From positions 1-64,000 of the forward strand of contig CAYYNB010000008.1 in NCBI GenBank assembly GCA_964472565.1: 64,000 nt of DNA. Reading direction: 5' to 3'. Shown here piece after piece: positions 50,292 through 59,098 of the stretch; positions within the stretch are counted from its first letter, which is position 1; every line of letters begins with the position of its first letter. Below the pieces are notes generated by a model that was given only the letters and a program-made list of their open reading frames with translations, searched no databases and was not told where the DNA came from. The position numbers and the translations under genes were made by a program. The DNA is from DATAMF01 sp964472565. GTDB taxonomy: Bacteria; Chloroflexota; Anaerolineae; Aggregatilineales; Aggregatilineaceae.

Positions 50292-53042
50292 ATGTCAAAG
50301 AATAGACGTCTGATCAGGCTGCTTTTTGTCTTGAGTCTGATCATGGTGTTCGCTTTGGCTGCCTGCGGGGGCGACGACGAGGATGATGATAAAAAACCCG
50401 CGGCAACTAAACCCCCAACCAGCGCTCCCACTGCGGAAGCGACGGCTGAAGAAGTTGTTCCCACCGCCGAAGCGACGGCCGAAGAAGTAGTCCCCACTGC
50501 GGAAGCGACGGCTGAAGAAGTCGTTCCCACCGCCGAAGCGACGGCTGAAGAGGTTGTTCCCACCGCTGAAGTTGCTGCTACGGTTGAAGCCACTGCCGAG
50601 GTTGCTGCTACAGTTGAAGCCACCGCCGAAGTAGTTGCGCTGGCTCCTGAAGCCACCGAAGAAGCCGCTGCGACCGCTGAAGCTGAGGTCGAAGCCACGG
50701 CTGAAGCTGCTGCGACTGCCGAAGTGGCCGCCGCTGGAACCGAAGAAGCAGGTACCGATATTATCTCTGTCTTGACGGCAGATGGTCGCTTTACCATGCT
50801 CATGAGCGTGGCGGCTATGGCCGGTCCTGACCTCCCGCTGACCAGCGAAGGCCCATTCACTTTCTTCGCGCCCACCGACGAAGCGCTAACCGCCATCATG
50901 ACCGAGCAGGCCGATCTCACCAATGCGCTGATGGCCGATCCAACCGCGATCAGCAACGTGATGCTCTATCATGTCATCCCTGGCCTTCTGACCGCCGAAG
51001 ATATCGCCGCTGCCGAAACGCTGACCACCGCCAATGAAAAAGAAATCGCCGTGATGGTGGATGCTGACGGTGCGGTTGTTCTCAACGGCACGGTTAAAGT
51101 GATCGAATCGGGCATCGAAGCCTCGAATGGTATCATTTACGTGCTCGATGGCGTTTTGCTCCCGCCCGACCTGGTTCCAGCCGCTGCCGCGACCGAAGAA
51201 GCGCCCGTAGCTGAAGCCACCGCCGAAGCTGTAGCAATGGCAACCGAAGAAGCTGCGGCGACTGAAGAAGCGCCTGTAGCCGAAGCGACTGAAGCGCCCG
51301 CTGAAGAAGAAATCGTTGTACCCGCGATCATCGATTGCGACCAGTACGATCTCAGCAATCTCAAGATCGGTCTGGTGACGGATGTCGGCCAGATCAACGA
51401 CAAGAGCTTCAACCAAAGCTCCTGGCAGGGTGTCCTGGCCGCTGGCGAATGCGGCGCGGAAATCGATTACATCGAAACCCAGGATGCTGCCGATTACGCC
51501 AAGAATATCGCTGAATTTGCCGAAAACGATTACGACATCATCGTGACCGTTGGTTATGCCCTCGGCACCGCGACGCTCGAAGCCGCCGCGACCTATCCCG
51601 AAATCACCTTCATCGGGGTGGACCAATCGCAGGGTGAAGCAGTCGATAACGTGGTGGGCCTCGTCTTCCACGAAGATCAGTCCGGTTATCTGGCGGGTGT
51701 GCTCGCCGCACGTCTGACCCAGACCAACATCATCGCCGCCGTGCTCGGAACCGACTCGGTGCCGCCCGTTGTTGCCTTCAAGGAAGGCTTCGAAGCGGGT
51801 GCGCGCGCGGTCAATCCTGACATCACCATCTACTCGACCTATCATCCCGGTTCGATTGACCAGGCCTTCAGCGATCCCGAATGGGGTGCCCAGACCGCGC
51901 GTCAGGCCCTCGACCTCGGTGCTGATGTGATCTTCGGTGCGGGCGGCAAGACCGGTAACGGTGCCCTGATCGAAATCGCCAACGCTGTGACCGAAGCCGG
52001 TCAACCGCCGTTCTGCATCGGCGTGGACAGCGACCAGTGGGGAACCCTGCCCGAAGCGCACTCCTGCCTCGTTTCCAGCGCCATGAAACTGCTGGATAAG
52101 GGTGTCGCCACGATCATCATGAGCATTGCCGACGGTACGGTTCCGGCGGGCAACTTCTTTGGTGAAGCCGCGCTCGCAGACTTCCACGATCTGGCTGTTG
52201 CCGTTCCTGAAGAAGTGAAGACCGAATTGATCGAAACCGCTGCGGGTCTGGCCTCTGGCGAGATCAGCACGGGCTACGGCACTGCCACCGAAGAACCTGC
52301 CGAAGCAGCTGCGACGGAAGAAGCAGCCGCTGCCACCAGTGATCTGGGTGTGGTCAAAGTCGGCCTCAACGCCGAATATCCGCCGTTTGAGTTTGTAGAC
52401 GAATCAGGCAACATTGTGGGCTTCGATGTTTCCCTGATGGATGCTATCGCCGCCGAAGCGGGCTTCGAAATCGAGTGGATTAACACCCGTTTTGACACCA
52501 TTTTTGTCGCGCTCCAGTCCGGCGAATTTGATGCTGTGTCCAGCGCTGCGACCATCACCGAAGAACGTGAAGAAATGGTTGACTTCTCGAACCCCTACTT
52601 CAACGCCGGTCAGATGATCGCCGTCCGCGAAGCCGATGCCACCAGCGTCACGACCACCGATGATCTGGCCGGTCTGCGCGTAGGTGTCCAATCCGGCACC
52701 ACCGGCGACCTCGCCGCCACCGAGATGGATGGCGTGACTGTGGTTCGTTATGACGAAATCACCCTGGCGTTCCAGGCCCTCGCCAACGGCGACATCGATG
52801 CCATTGTCAACGATGGCCCCACCAGCAACGACATTATCTCCAAGAACCCCGATATGGGCGTTGTCCTGGTTGGCGATCCGTTCACCGATGAGTTCTACGG
52901 CATTGCGGTTAATTCCGACAAGCCCGAACTCCTCGACGCCATCAACACCGCGTTGGCCGCCATCATTGCCAACGGCACCTACGAACAGATTTATCTGGAA
53001 TGGTTCGGCGTCGAACCGCCCAGCATGTTCATGCCGCAGTAA
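50292..53042 (+). CDS. Lipoprotein fusing fasciclin, BmpA-type and family-3 solute-binding domains
   Basis: 916 residues with lipobox LAAC (Cys25) and a linker of repeated PTAEATAEEVV units. FAS1/fasciclin domain at about 155-296 (GRFTMLMSVAA, FTFFAPTDEALTAI, LYHVIPGLLTAED, GIIYVLDGVLLPP). BMP/Med domain at about 357-660 (IGLVTDVGQINDKSFNQ, GVDQSQGEAVDNVVGL, DVIFGAGGKTGNGALI), normally a nucleoside-binding protein. SBP_bac_3 domain at about 685-906 (KVGLNAEYPPFEFVDESGNI, VDFSNPYFNAGQ, LRVGVQSGTTGD), normally an amino-acid-binding protein. Ala/Glu-rich linkers separate the modules and no stop or frameshift occurs between them. A permease and ATPase follow. Two ligand classes plus an adhesion-type domain in one chain is unusual. 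Confidence 0.92.
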   Translation: MSKNRRLIRLLFVLSLIMVFALAACGGDDEDDDKKPAATKPPTSAPTAEATAEEVVPTAEATAEEVVPTAEATAEEVVPTAEATAEEVVPTAEVAATVEATAEVAATVEATAEVVALAPEATEEAAATAEAEVEATAEAAATAEVAAAGTEEAGTDIISVLTADGRFTMLMSVAAMAGPDLPLTSEGPFTFFAPTDEALTAIMTEQADLTNALMADPTAISNVMLYHVIPGLLTAEDIAAAETLTTANEKEIAVMVDADGAVVLNGTVKVIESGIEASNGIIYVLDGVLLPPDLVPAAAATEEAPVAEATAEAVAMATEEAAATEEAPVAEATEAPAEEEIVVPAIIDCDQYDLSNLKIGLVTDVGQINDKSFNQSSWQGVLAAGECGAEIDYIETQDAADYAKNIAEFAENDYDIIVTVGYALGTATLEAAATYPEITFIGVDQSQGEAVDNVVGLVFHEDQSGYLAGVLAARLTQTNIIAAVLGTDSVPPVVAFKEGFEAGARAVNPDITIYSTYHPGSIDQAFSDPEWGAQTARQALDLGADVIFGAGGKTGNGALIEIANAVTEAGQPPFCIGVDSDQWGTLPEAHSCLVSSAMKLLDKGVATIIMSIADGTVPAGNFFGEAALADFHDLAVAVPEEVKTELIETAAGLASGEISTGYGTATEEPAEAAATEEAAAATSDLGVVKVGLNAEYPPFEFVDESGNIVGFDVSLMDAIAAEAGFEIEWINTRFDTIFVALQSGEFDAVSSAATITEEREEMVDFSNPYFNAGQMIAVREADATSVTTTDDLAGLRVGVQSGTTGDLAATEMDGVTVVRYDEITLAFQALANGDIDAIVNDGPTSNDIISKNPDMGVVLVGDPFTDEFYGIAVNSDKPELLDAINTALAAIIANGTYEQIYLEWFGVEPPSMFMPQ
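50427..50620 (+). repeat. Short tandem coding repeat in linker (PTAEATAEEVV)
   Basis: A 33-base unit encoding PTAEATAEEVV occurs about four times, followed by degenerate VAATVEATAE units. High nucleotide identity suggests length variation by slippage. Confidence 0.85.
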
Positions 53043-53058
53043 ACGGATATAACCATAT

Positions 53059-53089
53059 AGGGCGGGCTGTTCAAACCCGCCCTTCTTTT
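53059..53089 (+). terminator. Terminator after binding-protein gene
   Basis: AGGGCGGG, 9-base loop, CCCGCCCT, then TCTTTT. Confidence 0.85.
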
Positions 53090-53090
53090 A

Positions 53091-53121
53091 GGCACCGGGC
53101 CAATCTCGGTGTCTTTTTTTT
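53091..53121 (+). terminator. Second tandem terminator
   Basis: GGCACCG, 9-base loop, CGGTGTC (one G-T pair), then eight T. Directly follows the first hairpin. Confidence 0.85.
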
Positions 53122-53145
53122 GGAACATTTGAATAACCCCCGCTC

Positions 53146-53174
53146 TTGTTTAGTTCTCGGAAATTGTGTACATT
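53146..53174 (+). promoter_or_regulatory. Promoter of permease-ATPase genes
   Basis: TTGTTT (53146-53151), 17 bases, TACATT (53169-53174), 33 bases before the permease ATG. With two terminators upstream, the permease has its own promoter. Confidence 0.55.
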
Positions 53175-53207
53175 ACCCGGCGCGTTTTTTTGTGTGCGAG
53201 ATAGATC

Positions 53208-55427
53208 ATGTCAGAACAAACTACAGACCCTCCCTTATCCGATCCCAGACTCACCCAGGAACTGACCGGCCTGGTGATCGAAGAAGCAAGCCGCTTCCAT
53301 CGTATTCGCAGTTGGGCCGCTGGTCTCCCCTGGTGGGCCATTACACTGGTGGTCCTGGGCGTAGTCGTTATCTATACGATGGCGACCTCCGAAGACTACC
53401 AGGAAGTCCTGAAAGAATGGCTCACCGATAATCCGCAGTGGTCAACCTATGATCTGTACGACATTGTGAGTGTTCGCGCCAAACCCAACACAGTCACGGG
53501 TGTGTACGAGAAACAGACCACCGATTCGCCTCAGGACGTGGTGTACCAGCTTCTGGACGATATAGTCAAAACGGATAAGGTGGTCAAACCCGGCTTTGTC
53601 GAGCCGCCGGTAGAACCGGTGATCACGGTTCAGCAGCCCGCCGCGACGATTAGCATCCCGCGTGAACAGTTGCTCTTTCCCAGCGATCCCGGTGAGATTG
53701 CGACAGCGGAGCAGTTCAGTTATCTGGTTCCCGTTGAGGGCGCTTCTGGCCCGCTGTTTATGCAGGCCACCCAACCTCAGATCGTGACCGTCGCCGGGAA
53801 AGTCGTGAATCAGTCCGTCTACGACATCACGATTGAAACCTCGATAACCCGCACCAATATTCAAAAGAACAACATTTCCGAAATCCAACCCGCAGATGCC
53901 GGAACCAGTGATGAAGTGGTTGTCGATTACACGGAAGAAGTCAACGTGACGGGTGTGCTCGTGGCGCAGGACGACAGCACCATGACGGTCCGCACCCGCA
54001 ACGAAGAAATCGTCACCTTTGACCCGGCGCGTATTCTCAGCACAGAACCAACCGTGCTCTATTGTGACCGCGCCGCCAATCCCAATTGTGCAGACCGGCA
54101 GGCCGTGATCATTTCCCGCCAGGGCGAACAGTTTGAGGGTACGCTGATCAGCATGACGCGCACCGTGCCGCGCCGCCTGAGCATCCGTCTGGCCGATGGC
54201 TCGCGCCGCGAAGTCACCCTCAGCGACGTGGAATCCTATTCGCTCGACACCCTGACGATTGCCGTCAACCAACAGATCAAGGATCAAAGCATTACATCCG
54301 GCGCGGCGCTGCGCATCGGCTATCTCGAAGGCACCGATCTGTCTCAGGTACTGGCCGGTTCCGCAGGCGCGGTTGAAGTGCCCCTGCGCTATTCCGAAGG
54401 AAATGCGGCTGTCGAACTGGTCGCCTACCCCGACGCTACCGCCCTGGTCGAAGCGACTGCGGCGGGTGAAGTCGATGTGTTGATTTACATCGCCAGCGGG
54501 GAAGATCGGCTGTTTGTCCAGCAGTGGATCGAAGCGAATGCTGATGCGGGCCTTGCGCTGGCAGGTGATCCGCGCGAGTGCGACAAAGACTGTCCCATCA
54601 GCGTCAAAATGCGTGATGATACCGTTACGGGCGTGATCCTCGAACAGACTGGCAGCCAGATCAAAGTCCAGACCCAGGAACCGCAGTTTGTGGTTTTGGA
54701 TAAAGATGAGATCATCGAAGAACGTTCCAAGAATCCGGGAGTCTGTGCCCTGAACAATCTGCGCGGCTGTGACGAAGGCATTTTCCTGACGCTCTATGTC
54801 ACCTTCCTCGCCTATGCCCTGGCGCTGGTGTTCGGACTGATCACAGCCCTCATGCGCATTTCGAGCAATCCCATTTTTTACAACATTTCCACCCTCTATG
54901 TGGAAATCGTGCGCGGGCTGCCCCTGATGGTCATTCTGATTTATGCGGCGTTTGTGGTGGTGCCGCGCCTGCGCGACGCCACGCCCATCGACCTGGGACT
55001 CGTCACCATCCCCAAATTCGACATCGATCCCCGTTGGAGCGCGATCATCGGGTTGTCGTTTGGTTACGGAGCCTTTATTGCCGAAATCTTCCGCGCCGGG
55101 ATTCAAAGTATCGGGCGCGGCCAGATGGAAGCCGCCCGCAGCCTCGGCATGAGTTATGCCCAGGCCATGCGCTGCGTCATTCTGCCCCAGGCCATCCGTG
55201 TCGTGCTGCCGCCGCTCGGCAACGACTTCATTGCCCTGCTCAAAGACTCGGCGCTGATCTCCGTGCTGGCCCTGCCCGATCTAATGCAAAAGGGGCGTTT
55301 GTTCGTCTCGCGGACCTATGACGCCTTTTTGGGCTACAGTGCGGTAGCCGTGATGTATCTGTTTATGACGCTGCTCCTATCGATGATGGTGCGTCTGCTG
55401 GAACGCCGCACTCGCCTGCCGAGTTAG
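53208..55427 (+). CDS. Polar amino-acid ABC permease with large extracytoplasmic insert
   Basis: 739 residues, against roughly 220-300 for a usual HisM/GlnP permease. TM1 is at about 42-64 (WWAITLVVLGVVVIYTMA). An extracytoplasmic region of about 450 residues follows, with three SH3/Sm-like strand repeats (VTGVLVAQDDSTMTVRTRNEE, FEGTLISMTRTVPRRLSIRL, VTGVILEQTGSQIKVQTQEP). Between the second and third repeats is a stretch like half a periplasmic binding fold (LRIGYLEGTDLSQVLAGS). The canonical permease resumes at about 524: LYVTFLAYALALVFGL, VEIVRGLPLMVILIYA, and the EAA loop EAARSLGMSYAQAMRCVILPQA. The ATPase gene follows 13 bases later. Confidence 0.9.
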   Translation: MSEQTTDPPLSDPRLTQELTGLVIEEASRFHRIRSWAAGLPWWAITLVVLGVVVIYTMATSEDYQEVLKEWLTDNPQWSTYDLYDIVSVRAKPNTVTGVYEKQTTDSPQDVVYQLLDDIVKTDKVVKPGFVEPPVEPVITVQQPAATISIPREQLLFPSDPGEIATAEQFSYLVPVEGASGPLFMQATQPQIVTVAGKVVNQSVYDITIETSITRTNIQKNNISEIQPADAGTSDEVVVDYTEEVNVTGVLVAQDDSTMTVRTRNEEIVTFDPARILSTEPTVLYCDRAANPNCADRQAVIISRQGEQFEGTLISMTRTVPRRLSIRLADGSRREVTLSDVESYSLDTLTIAVNQQIKDQSITSGAALRIGYLEGTDLSQVLAGSAGAVEVPLRYSEGNAAVELVAYPDATALVEATAAGEVDVLIYIASGEDRLFVQQWIEANADAGLALAGDPRECDKDCPISVKMRDDTVTGVILEQTGSQIKVQTQEPQFVVLDKDEIIEERSKNPGVCALNNLRGCDEGIFLTLYVTFLAYALALVFGLITALMRISSNPIFYNISTLYVEIVRGLPLMVILIYAAFVVVPRLRDATPIDLGLVTIPKFDIDPRWSAIIGLSFGYGAFIAEIFRAGIQSIGRGQMEAARSLGMSYAQAMRCVILPQAIRVVLPPLGNDFIALLKDSALISVLALPDLMQKGRLFVSRTYDAFLGYSAVAVMYLFMTLLLSMMVRLLERRTRLPS

Positions 55428-55439
55428 AGGTCAACTGCG

Positions 55440-56192
55440 ATGGCTGAAAAACACGAACCGATCATTCAGATCGAAAATGTTCACAAACAGTTCAAGACTC
55501 CGCGCGGCACAGTCCATGCGCTGCGCGGAGTAAGCCTGAGTGTCTACCCCGGCGAAGTGGTGGTCATCGTTGGCCCCAGCGGTTCCGGTAAAAGCACGCT
55601 GCTGCGCTGCATCAACCGCCTGGAAACGTTCACCAGCGGCAGCATCGTGGTCGATGGCATTCCGCTCAAGGGTGCGCGCAACATCAACAAAGTCCGCACC
55701 GAAGTCGGCATGGTTTTCCAGAGTTTCAACCTGTTTCCCGACAAAACCGTGCTGCGCAACATCATGCTGGCCCAGCGCATCGTCCGCAAACGGGGACGCG
55801 AAGAATCCGCCACCAAAGCGCGCCTGCTGCTGGAAAAAGTCGGCATCCCTGAAAAGGCCGATGTTTTCCCGGCGCAGCTTTCCGGTGGGCAGCAGCAGCG
55901 GGTTGCCATTGCGCGCGCCCTCGCGATGGACCCCAAGATCATGCTGTTTGACGAACCGACTTCCGCCCTTGATCCCGAAATGATCAAGGAAGTGCTGGAT
56001 GTCATGCAGCAGCTTGCCAGCGAAGGTATGACAATGGTGGTTGTCTCTCACGAAATGGGTTTTGCACGTGCGGCAGCGGATCGCGCAGTTTTCATGGATG
56101 CGGGTTTAATCGTCGAAGAAGACACGCCCGACATTCTGTTCAGCCGCCCCTCCCACAACCGGACACGCCTCTTCCTGAGCAAAATTCTCTAA
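55440..56192 (+). CDS. Polar amino-acid ABC transporter ATP-binding protein (GlnQ/HisP type)
   Basis: 250 residues with Walker [14 protein letters not shown]-loop [17 protein letters not shown], signature [16 protein letters not shown], Walker [15 protein letters not shown] and switch His in [11 protein letters not shown]. The [13 protein letters not shown] pattern is that of the polar amino-acid subfamily, matching the permease and the family-3 binding domain. Drives import with the permease; one ATPase gene implies a homodimer. Confidence 0.96.
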   Translation: MAEKHEPIIQIENVHKQFKTPRGTVHALRGVSLSVYPGEVVVIVGPSGSGKSTLLRCINRLETFTSGSIVVDGIPLKGARNINKVRTEVGMVFQSFNLFPDKTVLRNIMLAQRIVRKRGREESATKARLLLEKVGIPEKADVFPAQLSGGQQQRVAIARALAMDPKIMLFDEPTSALDPEMIKEVLDVMQQLASEGMTMVVVSHEMGFARAAADRAVFMDAGLIVEEDTPDILFSRPSHNRTRLFLSKIL

Positions 56193-56225
56193 TCTCTCTG
56201 GCCCTCCCTTGAATGGATGGCTGTT

Positions 56226-56255
56226 GTAGGGGCAGGTTTGCAAACCTGCCCCTAC
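56226..56255. repeat. Perfect 30-bp palindrome GTAGGGGCAGGTTTG
   Basis: GTAGGGGCAGGTTTG is followed immediately by its exact reverse complement. Same family as 7618-7644. No T-run; it can fold as a hairpin on either strand. Confidence 0.85.
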
Positions 56256-56447
56256 GCTCGATGCTCATCGGATGTTTAATCGTTCATAACCTGACAATAC
56301 CCTGCCCAACGGGTTCGCTTATGTCGGGGGTCTTGTTTTCCACTTTTATGCCCCTTTTTAGAAATCCATTAGAATCTACAACAAAATCGGATCTGCTGCA
56401 TCCAAATAGGTAGTGCGAATACAAGCCGCAAAAATAGGAACCGTGTG

Positions 56448-57473
56448 ATGAACGATAAACTGACATTTAATCTGAATCCTGCTACCACTGAAAATTCAGC
56501 CCATCCCGGCGTTCAGCAAGAAAAACTGGTGATCATCGGCTCTGGTCCGGCGGGCCTGACTGCCGCGTTATACACCGCCCGTGCCAATCTGAATCCGGTG
56601 GTTATTGCGGGCCATGTGTTGGGCGGGCAGGTGTCGCTCACCTACGAAATTGAGAACTATCCCGGTTTCCCCGAAGGGCTGAGCGGCCAGGAACTGGTCG
56701 ATAAGATGGTCGAGCAGGCCCAGAAATTCGGCGCACGGATGGTGATGTATACCGCCGTGACCGAAGTCGATTTCTCGCACGGTTCGCCGTTTTTTATCAA
56801 GACCGATGACGGGAAAGAATACGAAGCCGAAGCCGTGATCGTCACGGTAGGAGCCAACCCGCGCCGCCTGAACATTCCCGGCGAAGCTCAATACACCGGC
56901 AACGGGGTGAGCTACTGCGCCACCTGTGACGGTTTTTTCTTCCGGGGTAAAAACGTCGTGGTGGTCGGTGGGGGAGACAGCGCGCTCGAAGAAGCCCTCT
57001 TCCTGACCAAATTCGCCAATCGGGTCGATGTCATCCATCGCCGCGATCAACTGCGCGCCGGGGCCACACTTCAGACCCGCGCCCAGGCTAACGACAAGAT
57101 TCATTTCATCTGGAATACGGTGGTGGATGAAATCGTTGGCGAGCAAAACGTTAAATCCGTCCGTCTGCGTAACGTGGAAACCGGCGCAACGAGCGACTAC
57201 CCCACCGATGGTGTATTCATCTTTATCGGTCACGATCCCAACAGCGATCTGTTCCAGGGCCAGTTGTCCCGCGATCAGTTTGGTTATCTGATCACCGATA
57301 AGGAAATGCACACCAACATCGAGGGCATTTTTGCGGCGGGCGAAGTGCAGGATCGCATCTTCCGCCAGGTTGCCACTTCTGTCGGCCAGGGCACTGCCGC
57401 CGCGATCTCCTGTGAGCGCTGGTTAGCCGCCCGCGAAACCCCCGTCGAACAATTGCAGTCCACCGCCAGCTGA
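56448..57473 (+). CDS. trxB: Thioredoxin reductase
   Basis: 341 residues from ATG 56448 (an in-frame GTG lies one codon earlier). FAD site [18 protein letters not shown], redox pair CATC in [15 protein letters not shown] site [16 protein letters not shown], and C-terminal FAD motif [23 protein letters not shown]. Full-length, all motifs intact. Reduces thioredoxin or related proteins with NADPH. The N-terminus has about 22 extra residues before the FAD motif. Followed by a terminator. Confidence 0.95.
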   Translation: MNDKLTFNLNPATTENSAHPGVQQEKLVIIGSGPAGLTAALYTARANLNPVVIAGHVLGGQVSLTYEIENYPGFPEGLSGQELVDKMVEQAQKFGARMVMYTAVTEVDFSHGSPFFIKTDDGKEYEAEAVIVTVGANPRRLNIPGEAQYTGNGVSYCATCDGFFFRGKNVVVVGGGDSALEEALFLTKFANRVDVIHRRDQLRAGATLQTRAQANDKIHFIWNTVVDEIVGEQNVKSVRLRNVETGATSDYPTDGVFIFIGHDPNSDLFQGQLSRDQFGYLITDKEMHTNIEGIFAAGEVQDRIFRQVATSVGQGTAAAISCERWLAARETPVEQLQSTAS

Positions 57474-57491
57474 CGTCCATTCGATACCCAG

Positions 57492-57514
57492 GGGCAGGGC
57501 AACCTGCCCTTTTT
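57492..57514 (+). terminator. Terminator after trxB
   Basis: GGGCAGG, loop GCAA, CCTGCCC, then five T. Confidence 0.9.
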
Positions 57515-57534
57515 GTTTGTCTAAAAACAGCTTC

Positions 57535-57562
57535 TTGTTTTCGGAATATTTTGGGCTATTCT
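57535..57562 (+). promoter_or_regulatory. Promoter of second GH13 gene
   Basis: TTGTTT (57535-57540), 16 bases, TATTCT (57557-57562), 35 bases before the ATG. Confidence 0.5.
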
Positions 57563-57597
57563 AGAGGGTGGGTTCAGTGAGGTAGTAAGGGGGCATC

Positions 57598-59088
57598 ATG
57601 GTATTCTGGCGGCAGAATCCACTGATCTACGAGATCAATGCCTGGACATGGCTGTACAGTCTGAGCACACTGTATAATCGCCCTGTGACCTTCGGCAGCA
57701 TCCCCGATGAGGTGCTGGCCCAGTTGGCACAGTGGAAATTGGATGCGGTCTGGTTGATGGGGGTCTGGGAACGCAGCCCCGCCGGGCGCGAAATCTCGCT
57801 CGGACACCCCCATCTACAGGATGAATATCGCCGCGCCCTGCCACATTACACCGAAGCGGATGTCGTCGGCTCGCCCTATGCGATCCGCCGCTACGAAGTC
57901 GATCCCCATCTCGGCGAGCGGAACGAATTAGCCGCCCTGCGTAAACGGCTGGAAAAACTCGGCATCAAATTAGTCCTCGACTTTGTACCCAATCACACCG
58001 CCATCGACTGCCCCTGGCTGACCGAGTACCCGGATTATTTTGTCCAGGGCACCAGCGAAGACCTTGAAACCAGGCCGGAATTCTTTTTTACCGTCCCCGG
58101 TGGTGAAGGCCGCTCATTGATTTTTTCCAACGGGCGCGATCCCTATTTCCCGGCCTGGACCGATACCGCCCAGGTTAATGCCTTCAACCCCCACCTACGT
58201 AACCAGATCGTAGCCACCCTGCTTGATATTGCCAGCATGTGCGACGCCGTTCGCTGCGATATGGCGATGCTCGTCACCAACCGTATCTTTTCGCAGACCT
58301 GGGGGCCGCGTGTCGGGCCGGAACCGGAAACGGAATACTGGCATGTGATCATTCCGGCCATCAAAGCCAAATATCCCCACTTCCTCTTTTTGGCCGAGGT
58401 CTATTGGGACATGGAGTGGAAGTTGCAGCAGCAGGGGTTCGACTACACCTACGACAAGCGCCTGTATGACTATCTCAAAAATGAGCCGGTCCGTTCCATT
58501 CTGACTCATCTCCAGGGCGATCTGAATTATCAGAGCCACATGGTTCGTTTTATCGAAAACCACGACGAACAGCGTGCCGCGCGTACTTTTGGCCCAGGCC
58601 GCGATCAGGCTGCTGCCGTGTTGGTCACGACACTTCCCGGCGCAACCCTGCTCCACGAAGGCCAGTTTTATGGATACCGGATCAAGCTGCCTGTGCAGTT
58701 AGGCCATCGCCCTGCCGAGGATACCGATCCCGAAATCGAAGCATTTTATCGCTTGTTGTTAGCCGAGGTCAGCAAACCCATTTACCACAACGGTACATGG
58801 CACATCCGTGAGACGCTGCCCGCCTGGGACCTCAACGCCACCCACAAAAACCTGATCGCTTATATGTGGCAGTCCAATAGCAGTGACCGCCGCCTGATCG
58901 TCATTAACTATTCATCCACCGGCTCGCAGGGGCGCGTGCTCCTCCCCGATTTAGAGGCCGAGCGCACCTGGAAGCTTCAGGATCAACTGGATGGTTCTGT
59001 CTATGAGCGTCCCGGCAAAGAGATGGCCGATGCCGGCCTTTATGTCGATCTGCGCCCCTGGCAGTCGCACATTTTCGATTTTCGCTGA
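57598..59088 (+). CDS. GH13 family glycosidase/glucanotransferase of unassigned subfamily
   Basis: 496 residues, no signal peptide. GH13 regions: LVLDFVPNHTAID (I), CDAVRCDMAMLV with the nucleophile Asp (II), FLFLAEVYW with the acid Glu (III) and FIENHDEQRAAR (IV). The opening PLIYEINAWTWLYSLS and the DMAML sequence differ from ordinary alpha-amylases, so the subfamily is uncertain; it resembles GH13 proteins annotated only as alpha-amylase family. Cytosolic glucan or trehalose metabolism is likely. Stands alone behind its own promoter. Confidence 0.88.
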   Translation: MVFWRQNPLIYEINAWTWLYSLSTLYNRPVTFGSIPDEVLAQLAQWKLDAVWLMGVWERSPAGREISLGHPHLQDEYRRALPHYTEADVVGSPYAIRRYEVDPHLGERNELAALRKRLEKLGIKLVLDFVPNHTAIDCPWLTEYPDYFVQGTSEDLETRPEFFFTVPGGEGRSLIFSNGRDPYFPAWTDTAQVNAFNPHLRNQIVATLLDIASMCDAVRCDMAMLVTNRIFSQTWGPRVGPEPETEYWHVIIPAIKAKYPHFLFLAEVYWDMEWKLQQQGFDYTYDKRLYDYLKNEPVRSILTHLQGDLNYQSHMVRFIENHDEQRAARTFGPGRDQAAAVLVTTLPGATLLHEGQFYGYRIKLPVQLGHRPAEDTDPEIEAFYRLLLAEVSKPIYHNGTWHIRETLPAWDLNATHKNLIAYMWQSNSSDRRLIVINYSSTGSQGRVLLPDLEAERTWKLQDQLDGSVYERPGKEMADAGLYVDLRPWQSHIFDFR

Positions 59089-59098
59089 GGCTCAAGGG

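Noticed and set aside
50886..52187. 433-codon minus-strand frame opposite the binding lipoprotein
   Set aside because: Shadow frame in high-GC coding DNA; the plus strand reads through FAS1 and BMP domains.
53442..55106. 554-codon minus-strand frame opposite the permease
   Set aside because: Shadow of the permease; its composition is odd (many His, Arg, Asp, Gly) and no domain is seen.
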